Part shown: piece by piece, positions 32,111-44,709 of the stretch
Numbering within the stretch: the first letter of the stretch is position 1
Layout: each line of letters starts with the position of its first letter
Source: Melampsora larici-populina 98AG31
Taxonomy: Eukaryota; Basidiomycota; Pucciniomycetes; Pucciniales; Melampsoraceae
Direction of reading: 5' to 3'
NCBI RefSeq assembly: GCF_000204055.1
Contig: NW_006768790.1
Span: 1,000,582 to 1,046,474, forward strand
Length of the DNA stretch: 45,893 nucleotides
Notes under the pieces: model-generated
The model's database searches: none
What the model was told of the DNA's origin: nothing
Seen by the model: the letters and a program-made list of their open reading frames with translations, nothing else
Position numbers and translations under genes: made by a program

Positions 32111-32132
32111 CGGTGGTAGACGTCTACCACCG
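32111..32132. repeat. Perfect 22-bp palindrome in the DIRS-like 3' end
   Basis: The half-site CGGTGGTAGAC is followed directly by its complement, with the centre at 32121/32122. Perfect palindromes this long are rare by chance. In a recombinase-type element it could be a crossover or recombinase-binding site. Confidence 0.85.
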
Positions 32133-32343
32133 GGACCCGTTTACCCGGGGCATACCCCCACACCACCCCAGTAAGAAAACAACCTTAAACCTCAAAGAGA
32201 TTAAGAGACCCTTTTTATTGGAAGTGGTTACAAGGTTACCTCCTCGAGGTCTCCAGATTCCTGTAACAACGAACCTACCTTAACAATCTGAGTTGTGTCA
32301 GGCGGTCATAAACTCTGACCAACTTGCTACACCCCCTCCTAAT

Positions 32344-33724
32344 AGAACCCTACGGATATAGTAGTGGAAAAATCCCACAAACATCAAATAGACAAGGCAT
32401 AAGATTGGACTTGATTAAATTAGACTACATCTCACAACCTCTCACAACAGGAAGGCCACACTCAGTGTAAGTCCTTACGCAGGCTTTGGGTCTTACCACC
32501 TGCAAGGGACTTTGTCAAGTTTGGTTTATTTTGCGGTTATTTTTTCACCACTTATTTTTTGCCTTGTTGTTTGTATTGAAATTTGAAAAGTGTAAAAAGG
32601 AGATTTATCAGGAGTTATTTTCCAGGAGTCTTGATGAAAAAATGATAAGTAGTTTTTGAGATACTCTTGACCCTTGGGATAAAAAGAGAGTACCCTAAAA
32701 AGAAGACAAACAGACTGTGATATCAAATCTATTTATAACAACTCTTTATTTTAGGTATTGTTGAATTTAAGCATGGAGGTGGGTGATTGAAATTCTAATA
32801 TATCAATTAAAACCTACATCAAACTTATTTGGATCTACATCACACCTCATGGGTTGTGTAATCATTTTCTCTTCAATCAATTTCTTTTTTTTCTTCAAGG
32901 CTTGATCATGGATTGAATTAACACCTTTCTTTGCAACATTCACTTGTATTGTACAAAAATTATAAACAAAAGTTGAATGTTTTTGTAGGTTCAGAAGCAC
33001 ATTTAAGTATTTGGGGTACACAAACATCAAAAACTCACATGACCAAAAATTCAGATGGGCTGGAATGGAATTGTGTACTGCTATTCACGGCCCCCAGGTA
33101 GCAACATCAACATATTCTCAATATATTCTTGTAATGATCTTGACATAACATCACTGTGGGGGCATTTGCCTGTCAAACTACCAAAATCTTCATCATCTGA
33201 CATCACAAATTTGTAAACACTAGCTCCTGTATTTACAGATCAAGGATATACAGTTCACCAAACTTCATCATATAAATTGAATGAGTTATTGAGCTTTGAA
33301 GAAAAACTGACAGATTCAGAAGGGTATTTTTGTATTGTAAGAAAGAACACATTCACTTCAATTTCTGTTCAGAAATTGCATTCTGAAAACTTTAATGCTG
33401 GTTTCAACAATTACATATACAATCACAGCTAAGACAGGCAAGCTTCAAGTCAAGGTGACAAGATGTGGAAATCCATATTGCAGAAATGGTCACCAATTTT
33501 GTGATGCAAGGATTTCTGTTTATGTAGCTGAAAGAAAAACTTTGCAGAACAAATTCTGCAATTATGACTCAACTTGTGCGGCAAGCCAAGTGGATAATAT
33601 TGAAAGCAGATGCAAGCTGAATTGTGAGATTTGAACCACCTTTTCTCACTATGGTCTGCCTCTGCTGCATCCATCTCTATATCAAAGAACTATCACTACA
33701 CAAGGTGCAAATGTCTTACAGCAT
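32344..33724. other. Repeat-derived DNA, no supported gene
   Basis: T-rich DNA with short frames. A plus frame at 33395-33634 (core KLQVKVTRCGNPYCRNGHQF, several cysteines, starts without a nearby ATG) looks like an exon of a secreted cysteine protein, but I could not connect it to a start or signal. I leave it uncalled. Confidence 0.3.
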
Positions 33725-33923
33725 ATTGACAGGAAATAAGAGCTGTCATCAAGCAGTATACTGTGGGTTAGGAGATTTTTCCACACAACAATACACACTC
33801 AATAAGGAATGTAATTCCAATTGTGTGTAAAGCTCCGTGTTCCATAAGGTGAAATACAATCTTACATCAAATTTGTGCATTATTTCAAGTGAAAATATGT
33901 CATGTGTTAAGGCTCAAGTGTGA
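33725..33923 (+). repeat. Dispersed repeat, copy 1
   Basis: It shares ATCAAGCAGTA...ATACTGTG, ACACTCAATA and CATAAGGTGAAATACAATCT, in the same order, with 44,710-45,330. The NKAP-like fragment starts directly at its right edge. The class of repeat is unknown. Confidence 0.6.
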
Positions 33924-34620
<697 letters not shown>

Positions 34621-35586
34621 AGGGACTGTTTTTGTCAGATAAATTCACTGCTATTGTCGCTATGTGATATACATCATCATTTTTGTTTGCGTCAAAGGCA
34701 CATCCGCTAGGGAGCACGTTGGAGCTGAGATGACTCCAAGACCGATGCTATGCGGTTAGTAGGAGTCTGACGTTGCATTCTGATGACTTGGCCATATTCT
34801 GCACGTCCAGCAAACTTGGGTAAAGGTTTCCATAGAGTACTTTACTCTTCATGACACAGATTGTTCTGTGAATATATCGACGGAGATGTTTGTAGAGAGA
34901 TGTGAATATGTCGTAATCGCATTTTTTTAACCAAGAGGTTGGCAAAGTGTCAGTCGTCGTGCTTCTCTTATATAATCCTGGAATTTCTGAGACTGCCACG
35001 TAGAGGGGTTCTCACTAGTAAATTCAGATCATCTAATGTGACGGAGAGGACACTCGTGCTGCGTTTAGGGCCTTCATTGGATGCCCAACTCTTTTTTAAA
35101 CCAATGTAGGATCGCGACACATTTTTGAAGTGTTGTTGTGTAAGGTTATATGATGTCGGTTAAGAGGATTGATTTCATGTCAAATCTAGTCATGAACCCA
35201 AGCAAGTTGACTGCTACAAGGTGTAGTCACGACCCTCAATGGTTCTCTGATTTGACTGATATAAATGTGTGGCTTGTCTTTATTTCGAGATTCAAATATA
35301 GTTTAAACTGATCAGACTTTGATATAAAAAAACACCACACAGATGAAAAACTGATACTTATCATCTCACAACAACAACGAGAAATAGAGAAAACTAAGTA
35401 AAAAAAGAAAACAATATTCAAGATACTAAAGAATACAACCCCGGACCCAATTCCTCATAATAAAAGATCACCTCACTGATGAGACTATAAAGAACAAGCC
35501 TAAAACGGAAACCAGAGTAAGTGAAATCTGAAGAACTATATCGGCAGCATACACTCGAGTAAAAATAACTCACCGATGCAGTAAGC
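34621..35586. other. Intergenic region, no supported gene
   Basis: Short frames only, with no domains, no strong repeats and no RNA gene recognised. The right end is the 3' flank of the minus-strand gene ending at 35587. Confidence 0.4.
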
Positions 35587-36854
35587 TTACTTAGTAGAAG
35601 TAGAAGAAGCGTAAGAAGCATACAAAGCAACACAAAATTTCGAAGCAGCCATAACCTTCATATGAAATTCTGGTGAATAGCCGAATTCTTGATCAGACTC
35701 GATATCATCCATAAGGCGTTCTAAGTTGGTTTTCCAAGGAGCTGGAGCCTGGAGCCTATCTACCCGTACTGCTTGAGGCCTGCGTGTGGAGTTCTGAGCG
35801 TCGTGCTTGACGGGCTTCTGTGCGAGGTTTTGTTTGGGCTTCTGAGCAGAGCTCTGTGTGAGGATCTGGGCAGGGCCCTGGGCAGGAATCTTTACGGGTG
35901 TTTGGGCGGGGATCTGGGCAGAGCTCTGGGTGGGAATATTTACGGTGGTTTGGGCGGGAATCTTGGGAGCTTGGGCGGGAATCTGGGCAGGGCCCTGGGC
36001 GGGAATCTTTACGGTGGTTTGGGCAGGAGTCTTGGGAGTTTGGGTGTGAGTCTGAGAGGTGCATGTGCGGGAATCTTTACGGTGGTTTGGGCGTGAAGCT
36101 GGGCGAGGGGCTGAGCGTTGATCTGAGCGGGGCTCTTCGTGTGGATCTGGGCAGGGCCCTGGGCGTGAATCCTTACGGGAGTTGGGGCGTGAATCTTGGG
36201 GGTTGGGGCGTGAAGTTGGGCGAGGGGCTGAGCATTAATTTGAGCGTTGACCTGAGCGGGGCTCTGCGTGTGGATCTGGGCATGGCCCTGGGCGTGAATC
36301 TTTACGGGGGTAGGGGCGTGAATCTGGGCAAGGGGCTGAGCGTTAATCTGAGCGAGGGGCTGGGTCTGAGTCTGGGGGGTGCCCTTGGCGCGGATCTGCG
36401 ACCTCTGGGCTTGCTGGTGGCTTTGCTTGTGGGCCCGTTTCTGAAGGACCATTTGGGGAGAGCTGCGTTTGTAGACCTTGGCGGGGGTCTCCTGGGGGTG
36501 GCTTATCTTCACGCGCTTCTGAATAGGGTTCTGGGCGTGGTTATGGGCATGAGTGCCGATTTGTGCGTGGTTCTGAGACTGAGCGTAGTTGATGTAGTTC
36601 TGAGTCTGCTGTAGAGGATGCGGATTGGGCGAGTTCTGAATGTAGTAGATCTTGGAGAGACAGTGGAATTGAGCCTTGAATACTTGTTCTACTTGAAACA
36701 TAGACCAATGACTCACCCGCTGTGGGTTCACTTGGACTCCAGCATGATAAGCGGCTGCAACCTGGTAAGCGGTTGGTGCGTTGTGGACAACCGTCTGCAT
36801 AGGTCGATACCTCGGGTCGATCACATAGGTCATGGAGAGATTCGGATTGTACAT
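35587..36854 (-). CDS. Q/A/P-rich tandem-repeat protein of unknown function, frame break
   Basis: ATG at 36854 starts MYNPNLSMTYVIDPRYRP. A possible intron of 81 bases (GTGAGT after QVNPQR to AG before NSPNPHP) keeps the frame with or without removal. From about residue 160 the protein is built of degenerate ~33-residue repeats such as INAQPLAQIHAPTPVKIHAQ. Near 36050-36010 the repeat pattern continues in another frame (KIPAQGPAQIPAQAPKIPAQ) and runs to a non-repetitive end (LERLMDDIESDQEFGYSPEF) and TAA at 35589-35587. Joining them needs a 1-base loss or 2-base gain, or a short intron (29 or 50 bases from a GTAAAG). The first is more likely in repetitive DNA, either as mutation or assembly error. 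Another splice at GTAAGC overlapping the stop is possible. I recognise no family. Confidence 0.55.
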
Positions 36855-39763
36855 TGCGGCCGACGTTTTATAGATAGGTGTGTGTTGATGGATGATTCAA
36901 AGTAAAATTCGCACAGCTCGCAATAAATCAGGAGAACAGCAGCTTGTTGAAGTAGGATAAAAGGAAGAAGGATGATTTTTGTGAGTTGCAACAATAATTG
37001 ATTGAAGACTTGTGGTGGAACGATTAGGGGGAAAGAAGAGGAAATGGATTGGTTAAATATCAACCAGCCGGAGTGAGTAGGATAGAAATCAGACTGATTT
37101 ACCGGTGCGTCGTTCCTTCCTCAGGCACCCCATGACCATTGTGCCGTGAACCGATGACTTATGGCCTCTTAAACTCGCCATCTCTTGACTTCTTGTTCAA
37201 GTCAATTGACCTTTGTTTGGATACGTCTACCTCGGAATGCAGAAGCATTCCAGAGACTGTTCCTGAGCCGGTACGAAAGGAAGTCTACGGGGAAACAGGT
37301 CGCTCATGATCCCCTCTGCGTCTGATGACCGTGGCGATACATTTACAAGCGGCACTTCGAGCCCAGTGATGTGCTAGATGTCACTGATGGACCGACTGGC
37401 TGAACTCAGAGACCCTGCACGCCTCTGACTTGCGAAAGTACAAGCTTTGAGGAATAGATCGCCGAGAGTCACTCACATGAACAGCAGCGCCCACCGCTGA
37501 AGATACTGCCAAAAGTCAAAAAATGATAGCTCTTAGCTCTTGGCTCTTCATAATTTCACGCCGCGCGATTTGTGTACTGCAAATTACCGTACGCGAAGGC
37601 AGTCAAACAAGCTTGAAAAGACCACAAAAGAGTGAGAGCCGTATACATACATGAAGAAACACAATGATCTTGATTAGATTCCCAAGTGTGGATATTGACT
37701 CCACAACTCTTGGTGCCCATTCGAGGTTTCAAACTACATGAAAAGGGAAAGGCAAAAAAACAATGAAGCAACAATTGCGAGGCGTCAAACTGTTGACAGT
37801 GTCAGAATATCTCAAGACGCGTCTATCCTAAAACAACAAGCATGCTTAAAAGTTTGAACACGTACATTGAAGCAACAAAGCTGAGGAATAGATGTATTCT
37901 TTTAGACATTTGGCAGTAACAGCAAATGTCGCGTTCTGATGTTAACCATCGTGATCTGGCGCTTAGCACATTTCAATCTTAATCAGTTTGCATCTTCTTC
38001 CAAATAAATTCGCTATTTTCAATATTGGATTTCAGGTAGGTGCGCAAGTACGTGCGCCCTTACACATTTCTGTTTTAACGGCCATTGGGCCATGTATCTC
38101 TAAGTCATGGTATCCCCCTCGTTTTACTATTTCTGGTTGTGAGCTGAAAGGATATCAAACTGTGCAATATTCTGTTTCTTAAATGACCCACATTCGTCCA
38201 TCATGACCTTTGATTGTTATCTAGGAAGCTCGTTAAGCGCATTGATAAGCTTTTGTATCTTCCCCCGATACCTCTGACAGAGGAATGTCTATTTTTGGTG
38301 CATACGTCCTCGCCGCGGCCACAGGTGCAATCATAGAATTTTTCAATTCGGCTTTTTCTTCCTATCAAGAAGAGATGTGACAAATAGTTTATTGACTATA
38401 AGTTTTTCATCACTCTTTACTAAATAGCAATGACCCAGGGTAATCGAGGCCTGTCTTGCTTTCTGGTTTGCTGGGCTCAGTGCACATCTCGAATCAATTT
38501 GTCACAAAGTTTAAGGTGATAGATTCTGCAAGGTTTAGCCTCTTAGGCCTCTGCCTCTACTAGGTCTCTGAGCGGTGATGAGGACTGAGCAGGACCGCGG
38601 AATGCCCCCATAAAGGGTAATGATCTGAAAAAGTCCCTTTAGCACAGAGCAATCCGAACATTCCCGACCGAGCGAATTCGGCATTCGATAAGATGTATAA
38701 TGTCTCAAATTGAGAGATGCATTTGTATTTTGAGAAAATCTTTTTCAGACCCAAGTTCCAATTTCAAAAGGAAGCCTCCATCTGATCTTTTGTGATTTAA
38801 CCAAATGAGCAAGATATATCTGGGTAAATTACAAGTAAAGTTTTAGGTTCGTGGACCACCACTAAAAAATTTAATCCTCCTCCCAGCGAACCAAAAAAAA
38901 CAGTGTCGTGTATCAGGGACGAAGAGCAAAAAAATTCGGTCATCGGTCGCTCACCAGGGACATCATCAGATAGGACCAAGCTTGATGTGTACTTGACACC
39001 TGAAATGGGCTGTTAACACGAAGCTCGGATCCCATCACACAGGATATGCTTGTCGACTCGCGATTACGCTGATAAGGTGTGTGTGTTTCCGCTGTCTTCA
39101 CTCGGCAAAGCCCGAGGACCCCCGGCTCTTAGTGAGCTCGTCCTTTTATGCAGGTCATGGCGATCCGCAGATTGCTCTGTTCGGTGTGTGATTCCACTGC
39201 GGTAGGGATGATTGATTAAGGTATTGACAGGTTGAGCATAGCGAGGCATATCAGGGCATATCCCATCTGCTAGCGCTCGTCATCACAGAACAAACTGTGA
39301 AGCCGCGCAATGTACCTTGGTCTTGAATTGCTTTTCGTTCCGTGAGCTCACACTGACTACCAGCATCCGTGCTCTTGGGAAGCGACAGCTAGTCTTTCTT
39401 TGTGCACGCATCGATTAAGCTGAATTGGATATCCACAATCCACTACCAATCTGATAAGTCTACTATATAATCAGTGATTTTGGTGTGTTCCGGTCGCCGT
39501 ATTAAACCTCAATTATCTTTCATTGTTTCATTCCTTCTTCATATATATTCTCTACAGAAACCCTACGCTCTCTATCTATTTTTGATTGATTCAATCTTCT
39601 CTTGCAAGTATTGACCTATCCTACCTCTTAAACTGTTCTCTTTACACCTCCATCTCCATCAAACACGCATTTGTGCTAATACCCTTGCACCCCTTTTGTT
39701 CCTTCACTTTCAAACTGTGGCATTTAGACGAACCAACTTAACTGCCTATTCAAATCTGTCACG
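36855..39763. other. Long intergenic region between divergent genes
   Basis: The left end should hold the promoter of the minus-strand repeat-protein gene, and the right end the promoter and pyrimidine-rich leader of the PriA-like gene. Between them I see only short frames, most lacking an ATG. A small hairpin (GGAATGC, GCATTCC) sits near 37234. No transposon ends were recognised. Confidence 0.4.
39464..39470 (+). promoter_or_regulatory. TATA-like box upstream of the PriA-like gene
   Basis: TATATAA lies about 295 bases before the ATG at 39764, followed by a CT-rich stretch typical of fungal leaders. Motif match only; a leader this long may be unusual. Confidence 0.35.
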
Positions 39764-40928
39764 ATGAAATTCCTAGTCCTTGCTCTGCTTTTCGCGGCCG
39801 CTCCTTACATCCAGGCTACTTCATTTTTGGCAACGTCCAACGGAGTGGGCTCTTCCTTGAACACTTTGCAAGCCTCTATTGCACGGATCCGACAAGTCTC
39901 ACAGGCCCATGGGTGAGTGGTCGATCTTGATATGCATTGTATCATATGTGGATTTAGGGCACTAATGCTTTGCACAAATACAGGCACACCCAAATCACCA
40001 ACAAATGTGACCAAGCACAATCACACTTGAAACTCGCACAAGGTGCTTTTGGTCAACTCCAGGGGGGATTCCTACACGCGCCTTGGAACGCTCGTGGTTC
40101 ATCCCAGGCCAATCAAGTCCGAACTCGATTGTCTTTGTGTGGAAACGTGCTGAATTCAATCTACGCACAACCTGAAATGAAATCGTTTCCTGAGTACAAA
40201 TCCCCTATGTCTCAATCTCAAGTAGGTTCAGTTGCTTTTTCCATTTTCTCTTGGACGGGTATTCATTACCTTTTTCCTTCCAGGCGACATACCGAAGCGT
40301 TCAGAAAGGCTGTCAAGACATCTGGCAATGGCCTGCCCCTAACTCAGGCGAATCTGACGATGATGATTCATACTCTAAAGAAGGCTATGGCAGCAGCTAC
40401 ACGCCCCCATCTTCAGACTATGCCCCTCGCCCTAAACCCAGTCAAGCTCATAGTGGCTATTTCCGTCGCTCGACTTCCCACAAAATCAGAGCTTGTCGTA
40501 AGTAAACTTCTTTAGCGCAGTTATCTGTATAGAAGCTCATTGGACGCAATTACAGAGAATTCGGAGACCTCCTGCCCTATCAACTCTGTGGACGGTGGTT
40601 ACGAATGTCTCGATGTGAGTGATCATAGATCTTTACAATTGCTTTGTACATCGCTGAAAACTCCTCACATTTCAGCTTAAAGTGGAAGTCGGTTCCTGCG
40701 GTGGATGTGTATCGAAGAAAGAAGGAGAGAACTGCCTCTTAATTGAAGGAGCGGACGGTGTTGGATGCCTCGAGGGCAAATGTGTAAGCAGAGCTCTCAT
40801 CTATCTTCTTTCATTTACCAGAACGGTGCTGAGATGCTATCTATCAGGTTGTATTGTCGGTCAAGGAGGGTTACGCGCCCGGGGCGAACGGTCGACCCAC
40901 TTTGATTGGCCTGCACCAAGCCTACTAA
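39764..40928 (+). CDS. Secreted PriA/CPL1-like cysteine-rich protein, 282 aa
   Basis: Six in-phase exons (39764-39912, 39984-40221, 40284-40497, 40556-40614, 40676-40783, 40848-40928) give 282 residues. The signal peptide MKFLVLALLFAAAPYIQA is clear. A helical N-terminal region with several cysteines, an acidic spacer (SGESDDDDSYSKEGYGSS) and a Pro/Ser linker follow. The last ~80 residues contain the CPL1/PriA-type pattern: CPINSVDGGYECLD, VGSCGGCVSKKEGENC and VGCLEGKCVV. The domain is common in secreted basidiomycete proteins such as PriA and Cryptococcus Cpl1 (family knowledge); roles include development and virulence in some species. Whether this protein stays on the cell wall or is delivered to a host is not visible. 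The gene has no defects. Most introns are about 55-75 bases. Confidence 0.85.
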
Positions 40929-42765
40929 GCGCCTACTTGGGACTTATGTTACACTGTTCAACCCAGTCCTTTCTCACCCTTCGGGTATGTCAGCATACCT
41001 GCCATTGACCGCCAAGGCGGTCCATCATTGGTTTATTCTTGAAGCAGTCTCAATTGGACAAACCCGTTCACAAAGCAAACTTCAATGGACTCTAATTACC
41101 GTTGACTTTTTCTGTGTACTTGCTCTGTTATTTTCGTCTTTTTCCTATTTATTATCTGTTTCAGCAGTAATGCATAATCATTCTGTCTTCTTTGAAATTT
41201 ACGACCCTACCTTTAGATATGATTTCTTGAAGTTGAAACAATGAACGGCAAAGCTAGCCCTCATGATGCCTTTTTCCACATTAAAAAATATAACCAAGTC
41301 TCATCAAGCCCCAAACACTCTATTCCACTCTTGCATGTGCATATGCCAACTAAATACTTGACCAGGTATTAGCTCCCCTAAAGATTCTCGGCGCCAATCC
41401 GTCAACTTTCATAGACATGCCATCACAATATTGAATGCTCTAAAATAATCTATGAAGCTGATAATTGGTTCAGTTAAGGAAACTACCAACGGCTGAATTT
41501 CTCAAACAGCCAGCACATCAACAAAAACCTATAATCTTACCTTAAGAAAGTTATACTGTGGATATGAACAAAAACCACTTCCAAACCTTTCAAAGAGAAT
41601 GATTTCACCACACACAGGGTATTTGGGGAGATGCAACATACATATACCAGAACCCATTGTGCTGCTTTCCATTGTGAATGTTTGGAATTTTGTTGTATTC
41701 ATGAAATCAATTTAAAAGGCTTCGTAAGAATGTACCCATCATCTTTCATTCTCATTGATCACAATTCTTAAGGAAGGTTTTATACAATTTTAAAGCAAAA
41801 AAGTATCAATTGGTCTTGTTTGTTACCTACACTTGATATCATCACAAGCAGATCTAGATGATCTTGTTACATTCTTCGAGTTCCTGGTGTTCAATAAAAG
41901 CTGCACAAAAGTCTACATCCTCTCAAGAGAGTGAAAACCAGAGATGAGAAGACACAGAATATATCACAAGTATCACACTAACACACACCAAGCACGCTGG
42001 ATAAACCTTCCAGACTAGAATTCCCTATGAAAGATCAGTAACAACAGTGAGATAGATACACCTTTTTTGATGTTATAAACAATAAGCAAAGGACTCAAAG
42101 GTTTAAGATGCACTTGATGAGAAAGATCCTGATTCCTGAAGACTCATAAAGACTACATATTATTGTCAGGGTATGGCCTCTTACATGGTTTTACATGGGT
42201 AAATGAAGCTACATATGATCCTCGTCCGAGCTCCGCTGCACAGTGCCGCCGGCCACTATGCTCTGGACTTTGATCAGGATCATATGGAACCAAAGAGCAG
42301 ACCTCGAAGTCTATTAACAAGTTGCCTTTATGATTAATGATAAGTGTTTTGAAGCCCTTTCCAAACACATCAATCAAGAATAGTCAATGCCGTGAAAAAT
42401 CCATTCGAAGACGAAGATCAGACATTTACAAGCATCAGAATGCCCTTTTACATAATTGCCAGGGGTTGTTACCTGGAAGTTGAACGGCTGTCTCCATATA
42501 CTTTGTACGACTGTTTTGAGATGAGAGATGCCAGGTTGGATGCCCCCGGCATACTCGCGGTTGATCTGAAAGTGTGATGGGGCTGGATGGAGTAGTTGTG
42601 TACTTGAACGAGGTGTCACTGTGAAGGTCAGAAAGCCTGAATGACGCATGGAAAACAAGATCAAGCTGACCTAAACTCTCAAGTCTCACGCCACCGACGA
42701 CGTCTCACCTCTACTCCGCACGATCAGGATCCTGGTTTTTAGACACTTCTTGACCTTAGGTTGAG
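40929..42765. other. Intergenic region between the PriA-like and HEM13 genes
   Basis: No gene is supported. A plus frame remains open from 40929 to 41240 beyond the PriA-like stop and contains a hydrophobic stretch (VLALLFSSFSYLL), but it has no independent start or splice link that I can defend. The last ~100 bases form the HEM13 upstream region. Confidence 0.35.
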
Positions 42766-44400
42766 ATGACCCCAGTCAATCGTTCTCTCTCAAATCGATT
42801 CGCTTTCCTTTCGATCTCTACAAACTCGAGATTACCACCCTCAATTCCAGCTCGAAGACATCGTCCATCGTTAAGCGTCAGTGCTTTCATCCCTACCTCA
42901 AACCTTCAGCTGACACGAAGTTCTGATCTTCCTAGATCCGCCGTAGTCCTTCAACATATCCTAAAGGCTCATTTGGTCACGATTCATCCCGATTCTCGTA
43001 TTCCGGCCATGCTCGGTTCGACTCATCAACACCTCTGTCTGAGGGGTGGCTACGATTCACGAATCCCATCATCCTGGCTTCCCTGACAGTCTTTGGATCA
43101 TGCGTGCTTTGGATCTCATCACCTCAAAAGGTCATCTCAATCAATCTCTAATCAGCATACGAATCAACTTATTCACTCAAACCTCGCATCTCTGCTTGTA
43201 TCATTCCACAGGTTATTCAAAATTCATCGACCTTTTTAGGTGAAGAAAAACAAGTAAATGTCCGATAATTTCTCACCGATTAGAACTCTTGCTAACACGA
43301 TATGATATCTATGACTCCTTAGATCGATCGGCCTCGACGCACAGCTGAACAATTGACAAAGATCATGAACGATCGCTCTTTACCGATGCGCACCCGGATG
43401 CCAGCATACATCGAAGGTCTACAAAAAGATATCGTCCAAGCCCTCGAAGCTCTCGATCCAAGCACTTCATTTCATTGGGATCATTGGTTACGCGAAGCTG
43501 GTGGATCCGGTACATCGTGCGTACTTCAAGATGGTTCCGTATTTGAAAAGGCAGGTGTAAATGTATCAGTTGTACATGGAAAACTACCTCCTGCAGCTGT
43601 ACGTCAAATGCGTGCAAGGATTGATGAAGATCGATTTGGTTGGTGGGATGGTACTACCGAACTACCTTTTTTCGCGTGCGGACTTAGTTTAGTGGTTCAT
43701 CCCGTGAATCCAATGGCACCAACCGTCCATCTCAATTATCGATACTTTGAAATTGATGATCCAAAAGAACCAGAAGGAATTCCAAAAGTATCTTGGTTTG
43801 GTGGTGGTACCGATCTAACACCTTCTTATTTATTCGAATCAGATGCAATTCACTTTCATCGCACACTAAAAGATGCTTGTGATGAACACGATAAATCTTA
43901 TTATCCTTGTTTTAAAGAATGGTGTGATGATTACTTTTATATACCTCATCGCGGAGAACGACGTGGAGTGGGAGGGATCTTCTTTGATGATCTAGGAGGT
44001 GATATGGAAAAGCTCTTTGACTTTGTACGAGGACTTGGGAATAGCTTCTTGCCGGCCTATATGCCAATCATTGAACAAAGGCAATGGATGCGATACTCTG
44101 ATCATCAAAAACGCTGGCAACAACTTCGTAGAGGTCGATATGGTCAGTATCTCTACTAGCTGTTGAAGTATATAATACTAATCATACGAATTTGTTCTTT
44201 TCAAAACAGTGGAGTTCAACTTGGTCCATGATCGTGGTACTAAGTTTGGTCTTGCCACTCCTGGTGCCAGGGTCGAAAGTATCCTAATGAGTTTACCTCT
44301 CACCAGTCGATGGGAATATATGCCTCAAATTGGCACTCAGGCTGGATCCGAAGAGGAAAAGGTCTTGAAAGTTTTGAAGGAGCCAAAAAAATGGGTATGA
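42766..44400 (+). CDS. HEM13: Coproporphyrinogen III oxidase (oxygen-dependent), 452 aa
   Basis: The enzyme decarboxylates coproporphyrinogen III to protoporphyrinogen IX in haem synthesis, using oxygen. Five in-phase exons (42766-42876, 42936-43130, 43212-43253, 43323-44142, 44210-44400) give 452 residues. The catalytic part starts near [20 protein letters not shown] and has the family hallmarks [55 protein letters not shown] and [19 protein letters not shown] across the last intron. The N-terminal ~100 residues are Arg/Ser-rich, followed by a hydrophobic span ([20 protein letters not shown], about 80-99). That suggests mitochondrial import with an inner-membrane anchor, unlike the cytosolic yeast enzyme. 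Two introns use GTCAGT donors and the third exon is only 42 bases. The N-terminal exon model is less certain than the catalytic region. Confidence 0.9.
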
Positions 44401-44411
44401 GATCCCAAGAA

Positions 44412-44417
44412 AATAAA
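44412..44417 (+). terminator. AATAAA polyadenylation-type signal after HEM13
   Basis: AATAAA begins 12 bases after the TGA at 44398-44400. It is a motif match only, and close to the stop for a 3' end signal. Confidence 0.3.
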
Positions 44418-44700
44418 GAGTACAGTTGATGAACCATTTGTTTTCCATACATTTATAAGTTACGTTGTGCTTAAATTGTTGTGTTAGATAGTACAGTGAA
44501 GTTGAGGTTTAAATAATGTGTTTCTTGAATTTCTCAAGTAGTAAGACTCAATGACTAGCAACAAGATATTGTAATTTGTGGCATACAATGTGAAACCAGA
44601 GTTGCAGACAGAGAATCAAGTTCATCAGATCACCAGATAAAGACTGCTTTCAAGGAATTGTGAGAGACTTACTCAAGAGGAAGAAACATTACTCATATTG
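44418..44700. other. 3' flank of HEM13, nothing identified
   Basis: AT-rich sequence that probably includes the 3' untranslated region. No frames or repeats of note. Confidence 0.4.
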
Positions 44701-44709
44701 GGGGATAGA

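Larger units (their letters stand above)
25777..32343 (+). mobile_element. DIRS-like tyrosine-recombinase retrotransposon (approximate limits)
   Basis: Gag-like, RT-RNase H and tyrosine-recombinase genes follow each other on the plus strand, the order of DIRS-group elements, which use a recombinase in place of an integrase. No DAM-type methyltransferase domain is seen. The outer limits are estimates: no long terminal repeats or target duplication are visible, as expected for this group. Non-coding ends hold a stem-loop at 25821-25879, a hairpin at 32013-32067 and a perfect 22-bp palindrome at 32111-32132. A 22-base segment at 25802-25823 is 17/22 complementary to 32127-32148, a possible trace of inverted terminal or internal complementary repeats. 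The RT frame has one premature stop. Confidence 0.8.

Noticed and set aside
33395..33634. Cysteine-rich secreted protein exon
   Set aside because: The frame lacks an ATG, signal peptide and convincing splice partners, and it lies in repeat-derived DNA.
35773..36614. Long glycine-rich plus-strand frames opposite the repeat gene
   Set aside because: They mirror the tandem repeats of the minus-strand gene, lack ATG starts in sensible places, and the minus strand has the better start, intron and C-terminus.
40929..41244. Extra membrane protein gene after the PriA-like gene
   Set aside because: The open frame has a hydrophobic patch but no independent start, no promoter and no splice link; it fits a chance frame in the 3' untranslated region.
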